DNA from: DASYPQ01 sp041488095
GTDB taxonomy: Bacteria > Planctomycetota > UBA1135 > GCA-002686595
Length of the DNA: 61,910 nt
Reading direction: 5' to 3'
Assembly: GCA_041488095.1 (NCBI GenBank)
Contig: JBGPOP010000026.1
Span: 1 to 61,910 of the forward strand
Shown here: in pieces, positions 59,846 through 61,910 of the stretch
Layout: every line of letters starts with the position of its first letter
Numbering within the stretch: position 1 is the first letter of the stretch
Program-made: the position numbers and the translations under genes
Notes under the pieces: generated by a model
What the model was told of the DNA's origin: nothing
Seen by the model: only the letters and a program-made list of their open reading frames with translations
Databases searched by the model: none

Positions 59846-61663
59846 ATGCTCAGCGCTCTTCGCAACGCCCGACTCGCGCCGGTTCTCGCTGGTCTCGCAT
59901 TCCTCTCGGGGTGCGGCGCCGGAGGAGGTGGAGGCGCGGCCGGGACCGATCCCACGCTGACCTTCGCGATCACCGACTCGGCTTCCGACGACGTCGTGTC
60001 GTTCACGGTCGACGTCACCTCCATCCAGCTCAGGAAGCTCGGTGGAGCGATGGTGAGCGTTCTGAGCACGCCGACGACCATCGATCTCGCCACCCTGACG
60101 GACACGAGCCAGATCCTGAACGCAGGGACCGTGCCGGCCGGGACCTACCTGTCGGCCACGATCACGCTCGACTTCACGAACGCGGTCTGCCTGCTCACGG
60201 GGCAGACGACCCCGGCGACGATCCAGGACGACAGCGGGAACCCGCTCACGGGCCTGGTCACGCTGCCGATCCAGTTCGGCACGGACCGGCTGATCTGCCC
60301 GTTCAACCGGCACAGGCTGCTCGAGTTCGACTTCAACCTGAACCAGTCGTTGATGGCGGACACCGCCGGCAACACGGTCACCGTCGAGCCCGCCTTCGTG
60401 ATGCACGTCAACCCGGCGGCGCCGAAGACGCTGGTCGCGGCCGGCACGCTGACGAGCGTCGACACCGCTTCGAGCACGTTCGTGGGCGAGATCACCACGC
60501 TGGGCGGCACCCCGATCGCGCCGGCCACCTTCCACGTCGACCCCGCGACGATCTACCAGATCGACGGAATGCCGTCGGTGGGCTCGACCGGGCTGACGGC
60601 GCTGGCGGCCGTGTCGGCGGGGACCTGGATCCAGGCGTATGGATCGATCGACCCGCTCTCGCCGGAGCTCGACGTCGCGTTCCTCGAGGCGGGGACCGGC
60701 ACGTACAACGGCGGGACCGACATCGTCGAGGGTCACATCATCGACCGCCTGGGCGCCGCCGGAACGGACCCGATCCTGACCGTGCTCGGGCACAGCAGCG
60801 ACGCGGGCCACACGGTCTTCCAGTACGACACCTCGTTCACCGTGACGGCGAGCTTCGCGAGCACGAAGGTCGTGCGCCTCGGGTTGAACCAGGCCTACGA
60901 CACCGACGATCTGAACGTCGGCCAGCGCGTGCGCATCTTCGGCGCCTTGACCGGCACGAACATGGACGCGACGAGAGCGAACGACGTCATCCGGATGCAG
61001 CCCACGGACGTCTTCGGGCACGCGGCCGGGCCGGACGTGGCCGGGGACCTGACGGTCGACGTCACCCGCGTCGATCAACGCCTCCAGTCCGCGTTCACAT
61101 GGAGCGCGGGCGGCACGACGCCGCCCGACCCGAACGCGTTCCACGCCCAGGTCGGGAACCTCGGACAGGGGCTCGGAATCGCGGCCGCGACACCCGTGGC
61201 AGCGCGCGGATACTTCACGGCCGTCGACGACGCGGGGCAGGACTTGCGCGCCACGGCGCTCGCGAACCTGAGCCTCGTGCCCTCGCTGATGCTCGTCCAC
61301 AACCGGCCGGCCGGCTTCACCGTGACGGCCGTGGCGGGCTCGAGCTCGATCGTCCTGACGATCACGGGGACGGCCGGCACGGGCGAATTCGCCATCCTCG
61401 ACCAGGCGCTGGTCGGCGCGCAGCCCCTGCCCACCTCTCCCGATCCGACGATCCGGGCCGCGGCGAGCGGTCTGACGTACTACACGATCCGGGACAAGGG
61501 CACGGGCTCGACGACGCTGTACCTCCAGTTCGCCGACTTCTCGGCCGCGCTCGGGAACCAGCTGGTGATGGGCGCGACGATCGACCACGTCGCCGCCGTC
61601 GGAAGGTACACGGTGCTGACGAACACGATCGACGCATCGCTCGCGGCCGTGGTCGTCGAGTGA
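59846..61663 (+). CDS. Lipoprotein with DUF4382-like and DUF5666-like domains
   Basis: A 605-residue lipoprotein. The signal ends in the lipobox FLSGC, then a Gly linker (GAGGGGGAAG). Residues about 30-190 resemble DUF4382 (TFAITDSASDDVVSFTVDVT, VPAGTYLSATITLDF), and the following strand-rich repeats (about 190-400, such as AAGTLTSVDTASSTFVGEIT and GTWIQAYGSIDPLSPELDVA) resemble DUF5666. Function is unknown; these are surface or periplasmic beta proteins. ATG 59846 has GAAAGG 8 nt upstream; the open frame begins earlier but without a signal. A TAAGAT hexamer at 59701 could be its -10. Confidence 0.8.
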   Translation: MLSALRNARLAPVLAGLAFLSGCGAGGGGGAAGTDPTLTFAITDSASDDVVSFTVDVTSIQLRKLGGAMVSVLSTPTTIDLATLTDTSQILNAGTVPAGTYLSATITLDFTNAVCLLTGQTTPATIQDDSGNPLTGLVTLPIQFGTDRLICPFNRHRLLEFDFNLNQSLMADTAGNTVTVEPAFVMHVNPAAPKTLVAAGTLTSVDTASSTFVGEITTLGGTPIAPATFHVDPATIYQIDGMPSVGSTGLTALAAVSAGTWIQAYGSIDPLSPELDVAFLEAGTGTYNGGTDIVEGHIIDRLGAAGTDPILTVLGHSSDAGHTVFQYDTSFTVTASFASTKVVRLGLNQAYDTDDLNVGQRVRIFGALTGTNMDATRANDVIRMQPTDVFGHAAGPDVAGDLTVDVTRVDQRLQSAFTWSAGGTTPPDPNAFHAQVGNLGQGLGIAAATPVAARGYFTAVDDAGQDLRATALANLSLVPSLMLVHNRPAGFTVTAVAGSSSIVLTITGTAGTGEFAILDQALVGAQPLPTSPDPTIRAAASGLTYYTIRDKGTGSTTLYLQFADFSAALGNQLVMGATIDHVAAVGRYTVLTNTIDASLAAVVVE

Positions 61664-61829
61664 CGCGAGGGGTCTCAACGGGAGCGAGCCGGGGAATCTG
61701 GCCCACACCGTTGTCCAGGGATACTCACGCTTGAGGAGGTTTTTCGGGCTTTGTGCTGAAACCGGAGGGGGTTCATCCAGTCGCGCCGGGGAACAGCCCC
61801 CGGCCTCGCCCGGGGAGAAAGGACCTCTC

Positions 61830-61910
61830 GTGCGCTTCCAGCCTCCTCGCTGCCCTCGCCCCGACTGCCCCTCGCATTTCTCTTGCCATCACCGGTGGTG
61901 TTTCAAAGGC
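61830..61910 (+). CDS. Start of a Cys/His-rich protein, cut by the window edge
   Basis: 27 codons from GTG 61830, with GAAAGGA about 9 nt upstream. The sequence RCPRPDCPSHFSCHHRWC is a zinc-ribbon-like start of the kind found at the N-terminus of some transposases. Too little is present to identify it. The preceding 166 nt (61664-61829) hold only short GC inverted repeats. Confidence 0.4.
   Translation, partial: MRFQPPRCPRPDCPSHFSCHHRWCFKG

Overview
The window is one contig of high-GC (about 70 %), densely coded bacterial DNA. Several traits point to a planctomycete-like or related deep-branching Gram-negative lineage: many HEAT, parvulin-like and DUF1570-type exported proteins, an ECF sigma factor fused to an extracytoplasmic carboxypeptidase-regulatory-like region, many lipoproteins and multihaem cytochromes, and overlapping ATGA operons. 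This is an inference; no rRNA or other decisive marker is present.

Layout. 1-9203 (minus strand): a complete type I-G (formerly I-U) CRISPR-Cas operon, csb1(cas7)-csb2(cas5/6)-cas3-csb3-cas4/cas1 fusion-cas2. It reads into a probable CRISPR array whose leader and first repeat lie at the left edge. 9575-22357: housekeeping genes (tRNA-Gly, thiD, purB, nadC, ruvC, ispD-ispF, a MinD/FlhG-like ATPase) mixed with a metallopeptidase-like protein, a VanZ-like protein, an RsbW-like kinase and a repeat-rich coiled-coil protein. 22483-27641: a TetR-controlled tripartite exporter operon (tetR-permease-ATPase-HlyD-TolC/NodT) with a readable promoter and double operator. 27701-32034: a methyltransferase, a Tat-signal mini-ORF and a 1024-residue ECF sigma factor/membrane/beta-sandwich fusion. 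The fusion gene is bracketed by two near-identical 18-nt sequences, each ending a truncated 5' gene fragment. 32051-45080: an MsbA-like exporter, two parvulin-like exported proteins, a Rieske protein, HEAT and haem-motif proteins, a B12-binding radical SAM enzyme and a pentahaem cytochrome-HEAT fusion.

The most unusual stretch is 45199-48200. A rhodanese gene (45230-45667) and an exported thioredoxin-like gene (46760-47911, minus) each have a single in-frame TGA exactly where the catalytic cysteine should be. In each case the frame stays open to the natural end, and a strong hairpin lies 12-13 nt downstream of the TGA, the geometry of a bacterial SECIS element. About 200 bp beyond the second gene, at 48105-48200, is a tRNA-like gene with tRNA-Sec architecture (6-bp D stem with 4-nt loop, long variable arm). 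It carries a GCA (Cys) anticodon, discriminator U and an encoded CCA. moaA sits directly after the rhodanese. I read this as a selenoprotein/UGA-recoding locus with an atypical SelC-like minor tRNA-Cys.

48222-61910: a GH2 glycosidase, an MbfA-type iron transporter, a NitT/TauT-type ABC importer with a tandem permease, an EgtB-type enzyme, an ATP-grasp enzyme, an exported beta-rich protein inserted between duplicated egtB 3' ends, a DUF4382-like lipoprotein, and the start of a Cys-rich protein cut by the window edge.
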